From an uncultured Propionibacteriaceae bacterium (GTDB lineage Bacteria; Actinomycetota; Actinomycetes; Propionibacteriales; Propionibacteriaceae), in NCBI GenBank assembly GCA_945911015.1, contig CAMDZW010000016.1, positions 1 through 64,000 on the forward strand: a DNA stretch of 64,000 nucleotides, given 5' to 3'. Under the pieces are notes generated by a model. It saw only the letters and a program-made list of their open reading frames with translations, had not been told where the DNA came from and searched no databases. The position numbers were made by a program, and so were the translations under genes. Below, one piece after another: positions 1 to 9,556 of this stretch (its first letter is position 1; every line of letters starts with the position of its first letter).

Positions 1-466
1 GCATGCGTGGGTTTGCCGGGTCACACAGGTCGCGCGCCGCCCCGCCGGCGGCACGGGTGGTCATGCCGGTCCACTTGGGGTAGTCCGGCGACGGCACCAG
101 AATCTCGTTGCCGGTGTCGATGAAGGTCTGCAGCACCAGCGAGATCATCTCGCTCACGCCGTTGCCGATGAAGACGTCATCGACCTCGGTGTCGGTCAGC
201 CCTCGCTGTTGGTAGTACTGCGCGACCGCGGTCCGGGCCGGCAGGATGCCGCGGGAGTCGCTGTAGCCCTGTGCATGGGGCAACTCGTGGACCATGGCGG
301 CCATCAGCTCCGGCGGGGCCTCGAAGCCGAACGGGGCAGGATTTCCGATGTTGAGCTTGAGGATCCGATGCCCCTGTGCCTCCAGACGCTCGGCCTCAAC
401 CAGAATGGGTCCGCGGACGTCGTAGCGGACATCCTTGAGCTTGCGGGACTGGGTGATCGGCTTCAT
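1..466 (-). CDS. Pyridoxal-phosphate aminotransferase, AlaA-like (partial)
   Basis: The 5' part of a class I/II aminotransferase gene is read on the minus strand and runs off the left edge, so only about 155 N-terminal residues are present. The translation starts MKPITQSRKLKDVRYDVRG and contains LNIGNPAPFGF, HAQGYSDSRGI, FIGNGVSEM and PSPDYPKW. These are family features of alanine/glutamate-pyruvate aminotransferases (AlaA, fold type I), which move an amino group between alanine and 2-oxoglutarate. The PLP-binding lysine lies outside the window. The start ATG at 466 has no clear ribosome site. The gene is divergent from the methyltransferase gene, leaving about 100 bp for promoters of both. 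Substrate is assigned by family resemblance only. Confidence 0.85.
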   Translation of the reverse strand, partial: MKPITQSRKLKDVRYDVRGPILVEAERLEAQGHRILKLNIGNPAPFGFEAPPELMAAMVHELPHAQGYSDSRGILPARTAVAQYYQQRGLTDTEVDDVFIGNGVSEMISLVLQTFIDTGNEILVPSPDYPKWTGMTTRAAGGAARDLCDPANPRM

Positions 467-539
467 GCAGAAAGCTTGCCATGGAGCGCCGCGTCGTCCT
501 CACCCGACCGGCTTTCGGTCGGTCCGGTCCTGCTGCTCG

Positions 540-562
540 ATGTCAGAGCCGACCGGTAGGCT
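540..562 (+). promoter_or_regulatory. Predicted DNA-damage (RecA-NDp/PafBC-type) promoter of the methyltransferase-dinB operon
   Basis: ATGTCAGAG (540-548), 8 nt, then TAGGCT (557-562), followed by 7 nt and the GTG start at 570. The mycobacterial LexA-independent damage promoter is TTGTCAGTG-N8-TAnnnT. This site matches 7 of 9 positions with exact spacing. The same layout occurs before uvrB, uvrA and uvrC in this window. Seven bases between the -10 and the start codon imply a leaderless transcript. Confidence 0.6.
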
Positions 563-569
563 CACCACC

Positions 570-1355
570 GTGAACCAGAACCGGAACCTGCCCGAGTCCA
601 CCGGCCCTGCCGCGGCCCCGCGACCTGCTTCCGGTGTGGGCTCGGTTGCCGGAGGCCGGTCGGTGCCGCAGGCGCAGCTGGCCCGGGTCCTCGAGTCCCA
701 GCTGGCCAGCTGGCAGCAGCGCACCGGCCGTCGGGAGGCCGCCATTGTCGACGTCGGCGGTGGGACCGGTGGGATGGCGACCCACCTTGCTGCCAGCGGA
801 CACACCCTCACCGTGATCGACCCCAGCCCCGATGCCCTCGCCTCACTCAGCCGTCGCGCCACTGAGGCCGAGGTCGCCGACCGGGTGACCGGCCGCCAGG
901 GCGATGCCGGTGATGTCAGTTCGTTGATGGGGGAGTCCAGCGTCGACGTCGTGCTGTGTCACCGTGTCCTCGACGTTGTCGACCAGCCAAGTGAGGCCCT
1001 CACCTCGATGGCGGCCGCACTACGCCCCGACGGTTTGATCAGTCTGCTGGTCCCGGGTCGCCGCGCTGCCGCGCTCGGTCACGCAATCAATGGCCAGATC
1101 GAGGCGGCCGATCAGGCCATGGACGATCCGCGTCGCTTTGACCTGGACCAGATTGTCGCTCTCTTCGACGCGGCCGGTCTCGAGCTCGTCGCCGAGCACG
1201 GCATTGCCGCCCTCGCGGATCTGGTCCCCGAGTCAGCCGTCGAATCGAGCGCCGCCCGGCAGCGACTGCTCGAGCTCGAGGTGCGACTCAGCACCGACCC
1301 GGTCTTCCGCGCCCTTGCGGCCCATCTCCACGTCACCGGCCGACCTCGACCATGA
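570..1355 (+). CDS. Class I SAM-dependent methyltransferase
   Basis: A 261-residue protein with a Rossmann methyltransferase core. The SAM-binding glycine loop VDVGGGTGG lies near residues 60-68 and the acidic ribose-binding residue near 84 (TVIDPS). A motif-IV-like stretch (VDVVLCHRVLDVV) and a post-core LRPDGLISLLVPG follow. The first 35 residues are low-complexity. The substrate cannot be told from sequence. GTG 570 was chosen because the similarity begins after it and a -10 hexamer sits 7 nt upstream. An upstream ATG at 435 would extend the frame into the divergent gene's start region. The stop overlaps the ribosome site of dinB, so the two are one operon. The shared damage promoter suggests a repair- or stress-linked role, which is inference. 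Confidence 0.85.
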   Translation: MNQNRNLPESTGPAAAPRPASGVGSVAGGRSVPQAQLARVLESQLASWQQRTGRREAAIVDVGGGTGGMATHLAASGHTLTVIDPSPDALASLSRRATEAEVADRVTGRQGDAGDVSSLMGESSVDVVLCHRVLDVVDQPSEALTSMAAALRPDGLISLLVPGRRAAALGHAINGQIEAADQAMDDPRRFDLDQIVALFDAAGLELVAEHGIAALADLVPESAVESSAARQRLLELEVRLSTDPVFRALAAHLHVTGRPRP

Positions 1356-1368
1356 GGAGCATCCGCCC

Positions 1369-2652
1369 GTGACCGACCCACCCGTGACTGACCCGCAGGC
1401 CGTGGGTGACATGCAGGCCGTGGGTGACATGCAGGCCGTGGGTGACATGCAGGCCGTGGGTGACCCTCAGACCGTGGGTGACACGGGCCGAGTGGTCCTG
1501 CATGTCGACATGGATGCGTTCTTCGCCTCGGTCGAGTTGCGGGACCACCCCGAGCTTCGCGGTCGCCCCATGATGGTCGGCGGTGCGGTACGAGGTGTTG
1601 TGGTCTCGGCGACCTATGAGGCCCGGGCCCACGGCGTACGATCCGGGATGCCGGTGGCCCAAGCACGACGGCTGAGCCCGACCGCAGTCGTGATTCCGCC
1701 GCGGCACGATGTTTACCGGGAGGTGTCGCGAGCGGTCTTCACCGTCTTCGACGATGTCACCCATCTGGTCGAAGCCGCCTCGGTGGATGAGGCCTTTCTC
1801 GACATCACTGCGACCATCCGTCGAGTGGGCACCCCGGCCACGATCGGCCAACAGCTCCGGTCCCGGATCGCGCGCGAACACGGCATCACCTGCTCGGTCG
1901 GGATCGCCCCGACCAAGCTCGTGGCCAAGATGGCCTCCACTTCGGCCAAACCTGATGGGTTGCGGATCGTGCCGCCCAGCCGGGTCCTGGAGTTTCTCCA
2001 CCCGATGCCGGTGGAGAAGCTGTGGGGTGTGGGGGAGGCGACCGCCACCCGGCTCCATCGCTTCGGCCTACGCACCATCGGCGAACTCGCCCAGACACCG
2101 CTGGACTCCCTGGTCCACACCTTCGGACCCCATCAGGGCCGTCACCTGTTCGATCTGGCCCGAGGCCACGATCCGCGGCCGGTCGTGGCCGGTGAACGGG
2201 AACGCAGCGTCGGTTCGTCGGAGACCTTCGGCGTCGACACCGATGATCGGTCGGTGATCGGCACCGAACTGCTCCGGATGGCAGACCGCACTGCCAGCCG
2301 GCTTCGCACCGCCGGCCTGATGGCCCGTACGGTCGCCGTCACCATCCGCTATGCCGACTTCACCACGATCACCCGGTCGATGACCCTGCCCACACCGACC
2401 GATTCCAGCTCTGACCTGCACCGGGCCGCGCTCACCCTGTTCGACCGCCTCGGTCCGCTGCCGCGAGCAGTCCGACTCGTCGGAGTGCGGGGGGAAAACC
2501 TCGTGGAAGCGTCCCGGGCCGAGATCCAACCCACCCTGGACGAACCGGACACCGGCTGGCGGGAAGCCGAAGCGGCCGTCGATGAGGCGATCGCCAAGTT
2601 CGGCACGGGGGCGGTCCATCGGGCCGTTCTGGGCCGGCGTCGCCGCCGTTGA
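1369..2652 (+). CDS. dinB: DNA polymerase IV (Y-family translesion polymerase)
   Basis: A 427-residue Y-family polymerase, which copies past damaged bases with low fidelity. The palm motif HVDMDAFFASVE holds the first metal-binding Asp (residue 47) and steric-gate Phe (52). SVDEAFLD near residue 140 supplies the other acidic residues. CSVGIAPTKLVAKMAS and KPDGLRIV complete the family pattern. GTG 1369 has a GAGGAG ribosome site 9 nt upstream. From that start the protein carries an extra roughly 38-residue N-terminus made of hexapeptide repeats, which ordinary DinB lacks. A later in-frame GTG at 1474 would give the usual length but has no comparable ribosome site. The gene lies 13 nt after the methyltransferase gene in one operon. 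Confidence 0.93.
   Translation: MTDPPVTDPQAVGDMQAVGDMQAVGDMQAVGDPQTVGDTGRVVLHVDMDAFFASVELRDHPELRGRPMMVGGAVRGVVVSATYEARAHGVRSGMPVAQARRLSPTAVVIPPRHDVYREVSRAVFTVFDDVTHLVEAASVDEAFLDITATIRRVGTPATIGQQLRSRIAREHGITCSVGIAPTKLVAKMASTSAKPDGLRIVPPSRVLEFLHPMPVEKLWGVGEATATRLHRFGLRTIGELAQTPLDSLVHTFGPHQGRHLFDLARGHDPRPVVAGERERSVGSSETFGVDTDDRSVIGTELLRMADRTASRLRTAGLMARTVAVTIRYADFTTITRSMTLPTPTDSSSDLHRAALTLFDRLGPLPRAVRLVGVRGENLVEASRAEIQPTLDEPDTGWREAEAAVDEAIAKFGTGAVHRAVLGRRRRR
1396..1485 (+). repeat. Five tandem 18-bp repeats in the 5' end of dinB
   Basis: Five consecutive 18-bp units start with CAGGCCGTGGGTGACATG. The first three are identical, and the fourth and fifth differ in the last codon and by one substitution. 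They encode QAVGDM-type hexapeptides in frame with dinB. Confidence 0.95.
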
Positions 2653-2769
2653 CGGCCGGGGTGCACCGATCCGGACGGGCCCGTGTTCCCAAGCTGGGTC
2701 CGGGCGCATAGACTTGCCGCACAACGACCAGTCGATGCCCGTTGCGGTATCGCGACCCAGGAGGTGACA

Positions 2770-3171
2770 GTGGCCCTTTCAGAGTCGGAGCGGCGGCTGT
2801 TGGACCAGATGGAGAAGGCGCTCGCCGCCGAAGATCCCAAGCTGGCCAAGACCTTCCGCGGTGGACCCCAGCCACGGCGCGTCCATCCGAAACGCGCCAC
2901 AGCAGCTGGTCTCGGTTTCGTTGCCGGGGTCGCCCTGCTCGTGGTCGGCATGATGACCTGGCCCGGACTGAGCGTGATCGGCTTCGTCGCCATGGTCGCG
3001 TGTGCGGTCATCGCACTCCAGTCGTGGCGTCCGGTGGTCGACGACGATGACATCACGGGGGGACCCGGACCGGACTCGCCCCGCAGCACCAGTCGTACGC
3101 CCGACCAGGACTCCGGATTCATGGACCGGATGGAGGAGCGCTGGCGTCGCCGGCGTGACGAAGACCTCTGA
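2770..3171 (+). CDS. DUF3040 family membrane protein
   Basis: A 133-residue small membrane protein of the actinobacterial DUF3040 family. It opens with the diagnostic LSESERRLLDQMEKAL and LAKTF. Two hydrophobic segments (about residues 45-63 and 66-83) are followed by a charged Asp/Arg-rich tail. GTG 2770 is preceded by an ideal AGGAGGTG ribosome site. Function is unknown. The family commonly sits near mraZ and the division cluster in Actinobacteria, as here. The gene converges on the transglutaminase gene with only 27 bp between stops. Confidence 0.88.
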   Translation: MALSESERRLLDQMEKALAAEDPKLAKTFRGGPQPRRVHPKRATAAGLGFVAGVALLVVGMMTWPGLSVIGFVAMVACAVIALQSWRPVVDDDDITGGPGPDSPRSTSRTPDQDSGFMDRMEERWRRRRDEDL

Positions 3172-3198
3172 GCTGAGGCCACCCTCTCCTGGCGCGGA

Positions 3199-5460
3199 TC
3201 AACCGGCGCGCCTACCTGATCGCGGCTTCATCAGCGACGGCGGCAGCAGGGCCATCCGGATCCGCTGCCCACGGCTGGCCGGTTCGGCCAGGGCGGTCCG
3301 GATGTCACTGACCAGCGTCACCAGCTCTGGTTGCCCGACGCTCCCCGGCGTCCGGGCATACCGGGCACGTTCCACCAACACCGCCAGTTCGGTGACCTGT
3401 GGCGCCGCAGTCGCGAGCAGCCCCGTGCTGAGTTGATCGCTGATCACCCGCGGTGAGCCCGACGGCCAACTGCCACGAGCATCGATCACGCTGTCGCGGA
3501 CCTCGGCCCAGGCGTCTTCGACGGACTCTCCCAGATCACCACCACCACTGAGCCGGCGGCGACGTCGGAGGGCCCGAAGGGTGCCGGGCAGCAGCAGAAC
3601 CGCGACCACCACGACCAGCCCCAACCCGGCTCCGATGGTCTGTGCCAGACCCCACCGAGCATCGGGCAACTCATTGGGGCCGAGCGGGTCGTCGCTGGGC
3701 TCGGCATTGGGATCCGACGGCTGCAGAGTCGGTTCGAAGGTCGGTTCTGCCTCGTCGGTCGGCTCGGTCGAGGTTGGTGGGGCAGTGGTTTCGTCTCCGC
3801 TCCCGGACCGCTGCAGGGTCCAGTCCGGTGGCACGGTCCCGTTGCCCGGCGTCGGCTCCCAGCGGGTCCACCCGATCCCTTCGAAGTACAGCTCCGGCCA
3901 GGCATGGAGATCGTGGGTGGTGACCTCCCAGGTGTCGCCGACCTTGTCACCGGGCAGGAAGCCGATCGCGACCCGAGACGGGATGCCCAGCACTCGCGCC
4001 ATCACCGCCATCGCGGCGGCGAACTGTTCGCAGTAGCCTCGTTGGTCCTCGAAGAGGAAGTTGGTCAACGCCTCGTAGCCTGATCCGGGCGCGGGCTCGG
4101 TCGAGTACTCGAAGGTGCCGCCGCGCAGATAGGCCTGCAGTGCAGCGGCCTTCAACGCATCGGTCGGGGCCTCCGCAGTGATCTCGAGGGCCAGTGCGAC
4201 GATCTCGTCGGGGAGGTCGGCAGGGAGGGTGCCGGTGATGTCGACATCGTCGGGACTGCCGCCACGAGCCACGCTGAGTCGTTCGCCGTCCGGATCCAGG
4301 TCGACGCTGTCCACCGAGTAGGTCAGATCCCGGGTGGCCCGGCCACGGTCACCGCTGGTCGCAATGTAGACCAGACTGAGCGGGTCATAACCCCACTCGC
4401 CGGGGACGATCAACTGCCGCGGGAAGTACGGCAAGGGAAGGTATTCGCTGTCGAAATCGCCGATCTGGATCTCGGTGTGGCGACGTTGCGGTGACTCGGC
4501 GTTCACTCCCGGAATCCGGCCGGGCTGGCCGGGCAGGACGTCGATGGCCGAGTTCTGCCAGCCGTTGGCATCCAGATATGGCAGCGAAGCGATCCGCAGG
4601 TAGACGCCCTCATCACGATCGTCGGCGTCGGCCGGAGCTGTGGTGGTGTAGGTCAGCACCGGGACGTCATCGGGACGGTTCAGATTGCGCCGCAGATCCA
4701 GAGTGGGATCGCTCAGCTGCAGCGGTCCGGCGCCGCCGTCGCCATGACCTCCGGGGACAAAACTGAGTGAGCCGGTCGGGATGGCCAACCAGGCGACCAG
4801 GGACAGCGCAATGGCCGGGACCACGACCACGGCCGCTGATCCCCACAGGACCGGACTCACGGACCGGGTCGGATGGGCCGGGTCGTCGATGACGCCGCGG
4901 CGCCACCGTTCCGTGCGGTTGATGCCCTCGGCGAGCAGGATCAGGCAGTAACCGGCGATGACCGCAACACCAGCAACCGGACTCAGGTCGTCGGCCAGGG
5001 CCAGCGCCGGGATCAGGAACAGGGTCAGTCCGGGGGCCAGGCCCCACGACGGGCGGGCCAGCACACTGACCAGCAGATCGGTCAGCACCAAGGTGGTGCC
5101 GACCGCGGTCACCATGAGCCAGACCACCGCGGGGCTGGCTTCCATCGGCGCGGACTGGCTCTCCAGGTGGTGCACCCCGGCCGCAGCAAGTTCCCGTACG
5201 GCCTCGACTGGGCCCAAGTCGTCGGCGAGAACAACCGCGAGCCCACCCGAGATGCCGATCAGCACGGCCAGCTCGCTGATGAGAGCCCCGGCCTCTCCGG
5301 CGACCGTTCGACGAACGAGCGCGGTCACCACCGACACCAGGGCCATCGCCCCCAACGACCACAGCACGAAGCTGCGGTCCTGGGTGATCGGAAACAGGGT
5401 CAGCATGGCCAGGGCCGTGGCGGCGAAACTGGCCAGCGACAACCGATCGGAGGCTCGCAT
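3199..5460 (-). CDS. TgpA-like membrane transglutaminase domain protein
   Basis: A 753-residue membrane protein. The N-terminal ~220 residues are mostly hydrophobic helices. A large extracytoplasmic part carries a transglutaminase-like fold with Cys477 in GYCEQFAAAM and His519 in DLHAWPEL. Next come a Thr/Pro/Glu-rich linker, another membrane helix and a cytoplasmic tail starting with a basic RRRRR stretch. The order matches the TgpA/DUF3488-DUF4129 family. It is last of a moxR-DUF58-transglutaminase operon, and its ATG shares one base with the DUF58 stop (TGATG), so translation is probably coupled. Role in peptide-bond or envelope processing is inferred from the family, and the substrate is unknown. 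Confidence 0.88.
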   Translation of the reverse strand: MRASDRLSLASFAATALAMLTLFPITQDRSFVLWSLGAMALVSVVTALVRRTVAGEAGALISELAVLIGISGGLAVVLADDLGPVEAVRELAAAGVHHLESQSAPMEASPAVVWLMVTAVGTTLVLTDLLVSVLARPSWGLAPGLTLFLIPALALADDLSPVAGVAVIAGYCLILLAEGINRTERWRRGVIDDPAHPTRSVSPVLWGSAAVVVVPAIALSLVAWLAIPTGSLSFVPGGHGDGGAGPLQLSDPTLDLRRNLNRPDDVPVLTYTTTAPADADDRDEGVYLRIASLPYLDANGWQNSAIDVLPGQPGRIPGVNAESPQRRHTEIQIGDFDSEYLPLPYFPRQLIVPGEWGYDPLSLVYIATSGDRGRATRDLTYSVDSVDLDPDGERLSVARGGSPDDVDITGTLPADLPDEIVALALEITAEAPTDALKAAALQAYLRGGTFEYSTEPAPGSGYEALTNFLFEDQRGYCEQFAAAMAVMARVLGIPSRVAIGFLPGDKVGDTWEVTTHDLHAWPELYFEGIGWTRWEPTPGNGTVPPDWTLQRSGSGDETTAPPTSTEPTDEAEPTFEPTLQPSDPNAEPSDDPLGPNELPDARWGLAQTIGAGLGLVVVVAVLLLPGTLRALRRRRRLSGGGDLGESVEDAWAEVRDSVIDARGSWPSGSPRVISDQLSTGLLATAAPQVTELAVLVERARYARTPGSVGQPELVTLVSDIRTALAEPASRGQRIRMALLPPSLMKPRSGRRAG

Positions 5461-6719
5461 CAGCTCACCCCCTGCGTGGCGGCGACCCGGGCCCAGACCT
5501 CGGCCACCGAGTCATCGGCGGCGGCGTGAACGACCAGCCACCGATTCGCCTCGAGGACGGCGGTGACCTCGCTGAGCTGGTCACCGTCGGCGCGACGTTC
5601 ATCGGCAGCGGTCCAGCTGTCCACATCCAGCAGGACCGCGATCCCCTGCGCACGGTGACGGCGGGCATCGGCCACCAGTGCCGCCTCCGCCGTCGTCAAC
5701 CGACCCAGTACGGCCACGACCAGTTGTCCCGAACTGTCGGACTGCAGGTCAGAGACTGCGTGGTTGAGTGATGGCTGTGGCCGCAGGGTGAGTTCGGCGA
5801 GCCCACGCAACATCACATGCCGTACGGCGTCACGGTGGGCTGACACATGGGCCAGATCCAGTCGGCCCTGCCCGTGGTGGATCTCGATTGAGTAGCCGTC
5901 GGCCAGGAAGTGGGCGCCGACCGAGGCTGCGAAGGAAACCGCCCATTCGAAGGAGCCGTGGATGTTGTCACCGGTTTGGGCGTTGCTGCGGTTGTCGACC
6001 AGGATCGCGCAAGTCGGATCCCAGGCCTGTTCCTCACGGCGGACCATCATCTCGCCGCGACGGGCAGTGGAGCGCCAGTGGATGCGACGGACGTCGTCAC
6101 CGTCGTGGTACTGCCGGACCAGCACATCGTCCTGGCCGGTGACGCCGATCCGGTGGGGGCGGTCGTCTCCGGTCTGGCCGCCGCCGCCGATGCCGGTCGG
6201 CTTGTCGAGCGGATGGACCTGGGGGGTCACCAGCAGTTCGGAGACGGTGGTGAAAGCTCGGTCGATGGTCACCAGCCCGAACGGGTCGGTCAGTCTGACC
6301 CGCAGCGGACCGGTGTGGAAGCGGCCCCGGTAGTGCCCGACCAAGGGGTACTGGACCCGGCGGTGCCAGTCCTGGGTGGCTTGGTCGACCATGAATCGGG
6401 GACGCTGACCAAGCTCGGGTGGGACATCGTCCTCCAACAGCAGGACCCCGACCGGGAGCCGGCTGCGGTGGACGATCAACAACTCGCCGGTGAGGCGTGC
6501 GCCGAGTTCGACCTCATTGGGGCGAACCGCCCGCTCATTGGTCAGGCGGAGCCTGGCCCGGCTCAGCACCACCGCAGCGACGACCGGGATGAACAGCAAC
6601 AACAGGCCGACCACCATCACGTCGCGCTCACCGATCAGGGCGAGGCTGATCGTGGCGAGCAGACCGATCAGCATCAGGGCTCGGCCCCGACCGGTCAGAC
6701 TCTGCCATGCCCGAATCAT
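5460..6719 (-). CDS. DUF58 domain protein (MoxR-associated)
   Basis: A 419-residue protein with two N-terminal membrane helices (residues ~10-50) and a C-terminal DUF58/von-Willebrand-like region. It carries the family signature VRRIHWRSTARRGEMMVRRE. DUF58 proteins partner with MoxR AAA+ ATPases and often with transglutaminase proteins, exactly the neighbours here. The start chosen is ATG 6719, 7 nt after the moxR stop. The same frame stays open upstream to 7022, but that extension lies inside moxR and has no family similarity. No strong ribosome site is visible, which suggests coupling to moxR. Confidence 0.88.
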   Translation of the reverse strand: MIRAWQSLTGRGRALMLIGLLATISLALIGERDVMVVGLLLLFIPVVAAVVLSRARLRLTNERAVRPNEVELGARLTGELLIVHRSRLPVGVLLLEDDVPPELGQRPRFMVDQATQDWHRRVQYPLVGHYRGRFHTGPLRVRLTDPFGLVTIDRAFTTVSELLVTPQVHPLDKPTGIGGGGQTGDDRPHRIGVTGQDDVLVRQYHDGDDVRRIHWRSTARRGEMMVRREEQAWDPTCAILVDNRSNAQTGDNIHGSFEWAVSFAASVGAHFLADGYSIEIHHGQGRLDLAHVSAHRDAVRHVMLRGLAELTLRPQPSLNHAVSDLQSDSSGQLVVAVLGRLTTAEAALVADARRHRAQGIAVLLDVDSWTAADERRADGDQLSEVTAVLEANRWLVVHAAADDSVAEVWARVAATQGVS

Positions 6720-6726
6720 GGGCGGT

Positions 6727-7701
<975 letters not shown>

Positions 7702-7843
7702 GAGATCCCTCCCAGATGGATCGGTGGTCCGCCGGGCCGACTCCGACGACCGGTCGGTGGTTCCGGGCACATCGTACGCAATCGGCCAGCGATGACGATC
7801 ATGCGGTGTCGGCGAGCAGCACATCAGCCGGTTTGGAGGCAAT

Positions 7844-7900
7844 GTGGGGCAGCTCTTGCGTAAAGTGGGGGATTGTGGAGTAAGGTGGAGTGCAGTGGAG
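7844..7900 (+). promoter_or_regulatory. MraZ-binding boxes upstream of mraZ
   Basis: Four GTGG(G/A)G hexamers lie exactly 10 bp apart (7865-7870, 7875-7880, 7885-7890, 7895-7900). A fifth GTGGGG is at 7844-7849. MraZ recognises such regularly spaced GTGG-type repeats in front of its own operon and autoregulates the dcw cluster. A possible -35 TTGCGT (7856-7861) and -10 TAAGGT (7881-7886) overlap the boxes, but their 19-bp spacing is poor. Confidence 0.75.
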
Positions 7901-7940
7901 CGGATGAGACCTCATCGGGAGCGAGGGGAAGGAGGCCGAG

Positions 7941-8387
7941 ATGTTTCTTGGCACCCACACCCCGAAGCTCGACGAGAAAGGCCGCATCTTCCTTCCGGCG
8001 AAGTTTCGCGATGAACTTTCTGCCGGGTTGGTCATCACCAGAGCACAGGACCGGTGTCTGGCGATCTACCCGCGGGAGACGTTCGTCGAGATGACCAAGT
8101 CGATGGTTGCTGCACCGACCAGCGTCAAGCAGGTCCGTGACTTCCAGCGCATGCTGGCGGCCTCGGCCTCGGACGAGGTCCCTGACAAGCAGGGGCGGAT
8201 CACGATCCCGCCGCAGCTGCGCAGTTATGCGGGGCTCGACGGGCCCTCCGGGACCGGAGGCGAATGCGTGGTGGTCGGGGCGATCAACCGGGTCGAGGTC
8301 TGGAGCCCCGCCGCGTGGGAGGAGTACTCAGCCGCCCAGGAGGACGTCTTCGCCGAGATGAACGAAGAGGTGTTCCCGGGCTTGTGA
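7941..8387 (+). CDS. mraZ: Transcriptional regulator MraZ
   Basis: A 148-residue MraZ with two AbrB-like half domains. Each carries the D-x-x-G-R-x-x-x-P motif ([12 protein letters not shown] near residue 12 and [12 protein letters not shown] near 82). Family members form rings that bind the spaced GTGG boxes just upstream and repress or tune the division and cell-wall cluster. The ATG has an AAGGAGG ribosome site 6 nt upstream. This is the first gene of the dcw cluster, with rsmH 164 bp downstream behind a structured leader. Confidence 0.96.
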   Translation: MFLGTHTPKLDEKGRIFLPAKFRDELSAGLVITRAQDRCLAIYPRETFVEMTKSMVAAPTSVKQVRDFQRMLAASASDEVPDKQGRITIPPQLRSYAGLDGPSGTGGECVVVGAINRVEVWSPAAWEEYSAAQEDVFAEMNEEVFPGL

Positions 8388-8429
8388 GTTCTCCGTTCCG
8401 AGTCACCATCCGTACGGATGAGGCTTCGA

Positions 8430-8493
8430 CCCGGGGTCTGGCCACCTGACACGACTTCCCCTGTGTCAGGCGGAACTTCCCGCAGACCCCGGG
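8430..8493 (+). ncRNA. Structured RNA leader of rsmH, candidate mraW RNA motif
   Basis: Nested perfect inverted repeats lie between mraZ and rsmH. The outer stem is CCCGGGGTCTG (8430-8440) with CAGACCCCGGG (8483-8493). The inner stem is CCTGACAC (8445-8452) with GTGTCAGG (8463-8470). ACTTCCC occurs twice, in the inner loop (8454-8460) and 3' of the inner stem (8475-8481). An mraW RNA motif has been described upstream of mraW/rsmH in actinobacteria, and position and host fit. I could not run the covariance model, so identity is probable rather than proven. Confidence 0.65.
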
Positions 8494-8551
8494 CCGGGAC
8501 CCCGACGTACGGCAGGTGCACGGATCGGACCGCAGAACGGGGTGAGGACAC

Positions 8552-9556
8552 ATGTCGGGTGCCGCAGACGGTTCCGCGACGCCGTCGGTCACCGAGCCCT
8601 CCCACGTGCCGGTCATGCTCGACCGGATCATCGACCTTCTTGCCCCGGCCCTGCGCCATCCCGATGCCGTCCTGGTCGACTGCACCCTCGGACTGGCCGG
8701 CCATTCGGCAGCATTGTTGGAGGCCTGCCCCCGTGCCCGACTGATCGGGATCGACCGCGATGCCGAGGCCTTGGCGATTGCCGGTCAACGACTCGATCGA
8801 TTCGCTGATCGGGTCACTCTGGTGCAGGCGGTCTATGACGAGATCGGCCAGGTCGTGGCCGGCCAGGGGCTCGACTCGGTGTCCGCAGTGCTGATGGACC
8901 TCGGTCTCTCCTCCTTGCAGATCGACGACTCCGATCGGGGCTTTGCCTATGCGGTTGATGCGCCGCTCGACATGCGGATGGACCAGCAGTCGGCACTCAC
9001 CGCGGAGGTCGTGGTCAACACCTGGAGCGAGCAGGACCTGGTGAGGATCCTGCGCCGCTACGCAGAGGAGAAGTTTGCCGACCGGATCGTCCGGGCGATT
9101 GTCGCTGCTCGGGCCGTGGCCCCGATCACCAGTTCGGCCCACCTGGTCGAGATCGTCACCGAGGCGATGCCGGCCGCCGCTCGGTACGGCAAGAAGCAGG
9201 GGAAGCGTTCACATCCGGCCAAACGAACCTTCCAAGCGCTGCGGATCGCGGTCAACGACGAGCTGGCTGTCCTGGGTCGGGCCCTGCCGAGTGCGGTGGA
9301 GGTGCTCGGTCTCGGTGGTCGGATCGCGGTGCTGGCCTACCACTCCGGTGAGGACCGCCAGGTCAAGCAGGTGTTGGCCGCCGGAGCAGCCGATCGTGCA
9401 CCGCGGAACCTGCCGGTCGTGCCACTGGAGCTGCAGCCGGAACTGACGTTGTTGACCCGCGGTGCGGAGCTGCCCACCGCGGACGAGGTCGCTGACAATC
9501 CCCGGGCCGCTTCGGCGCGGCTGCGGGCAGCCGAACGGGTGAGGGAGGTCCGATGA
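8552..9556 (+). CDS. rsmH: 16S rRNA (cytosine1402-N4)-methyltransferase
   Basis: A 334-residue RsmH (MraW), which N4-methylates C1402 in the decoding centre of 16S rRNA using SAM. The N-terminal [13 protein letters not shown] and SAM loop [11 protein letters not shown] (~43-53) are present. So are [19 protein letters not shown] and [15 protein letters not shown]. The length is normal. The start ATG has GGTGAGGAC upstream. The last four bases overlap the ftsL start (ATGA), giving tight coupling. Confidence 0.96.
   Translation: MSGAADGSATPSVTEPSHVPVMLDRIIDLLAPALRHPDAVLVDCTLGLAGHSAALLEACPRARLIGIDRDAEALAIAGQRLDRFADRVTLVQAVYDEIGQVVAGQGLDSVSAVLMDLGLSSLQIDDSDRGFAYAVDAPLDMRMDQQSALTAEVVVNTWSEQDLVRILRRYAEEKFADRIVRAIVAARAVAPITSSAHLVEIVTEAMPAAARYGKKQGKRSHPAKRTFQALRIAVNDELAVLGRALPSAVEVLGLGGRIAVLAYHSGEDRQVKQVLAAGAADRAPRNLPVVPLELQPELTLLTRGAELPTADEVADNPRAASARLRAAERVREVR

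Noticed and set aside
1396-1485. CRISPR array
   Set aside because: The 18-bp units are directly adjacent with no spacers and lie in frame inside dinB.
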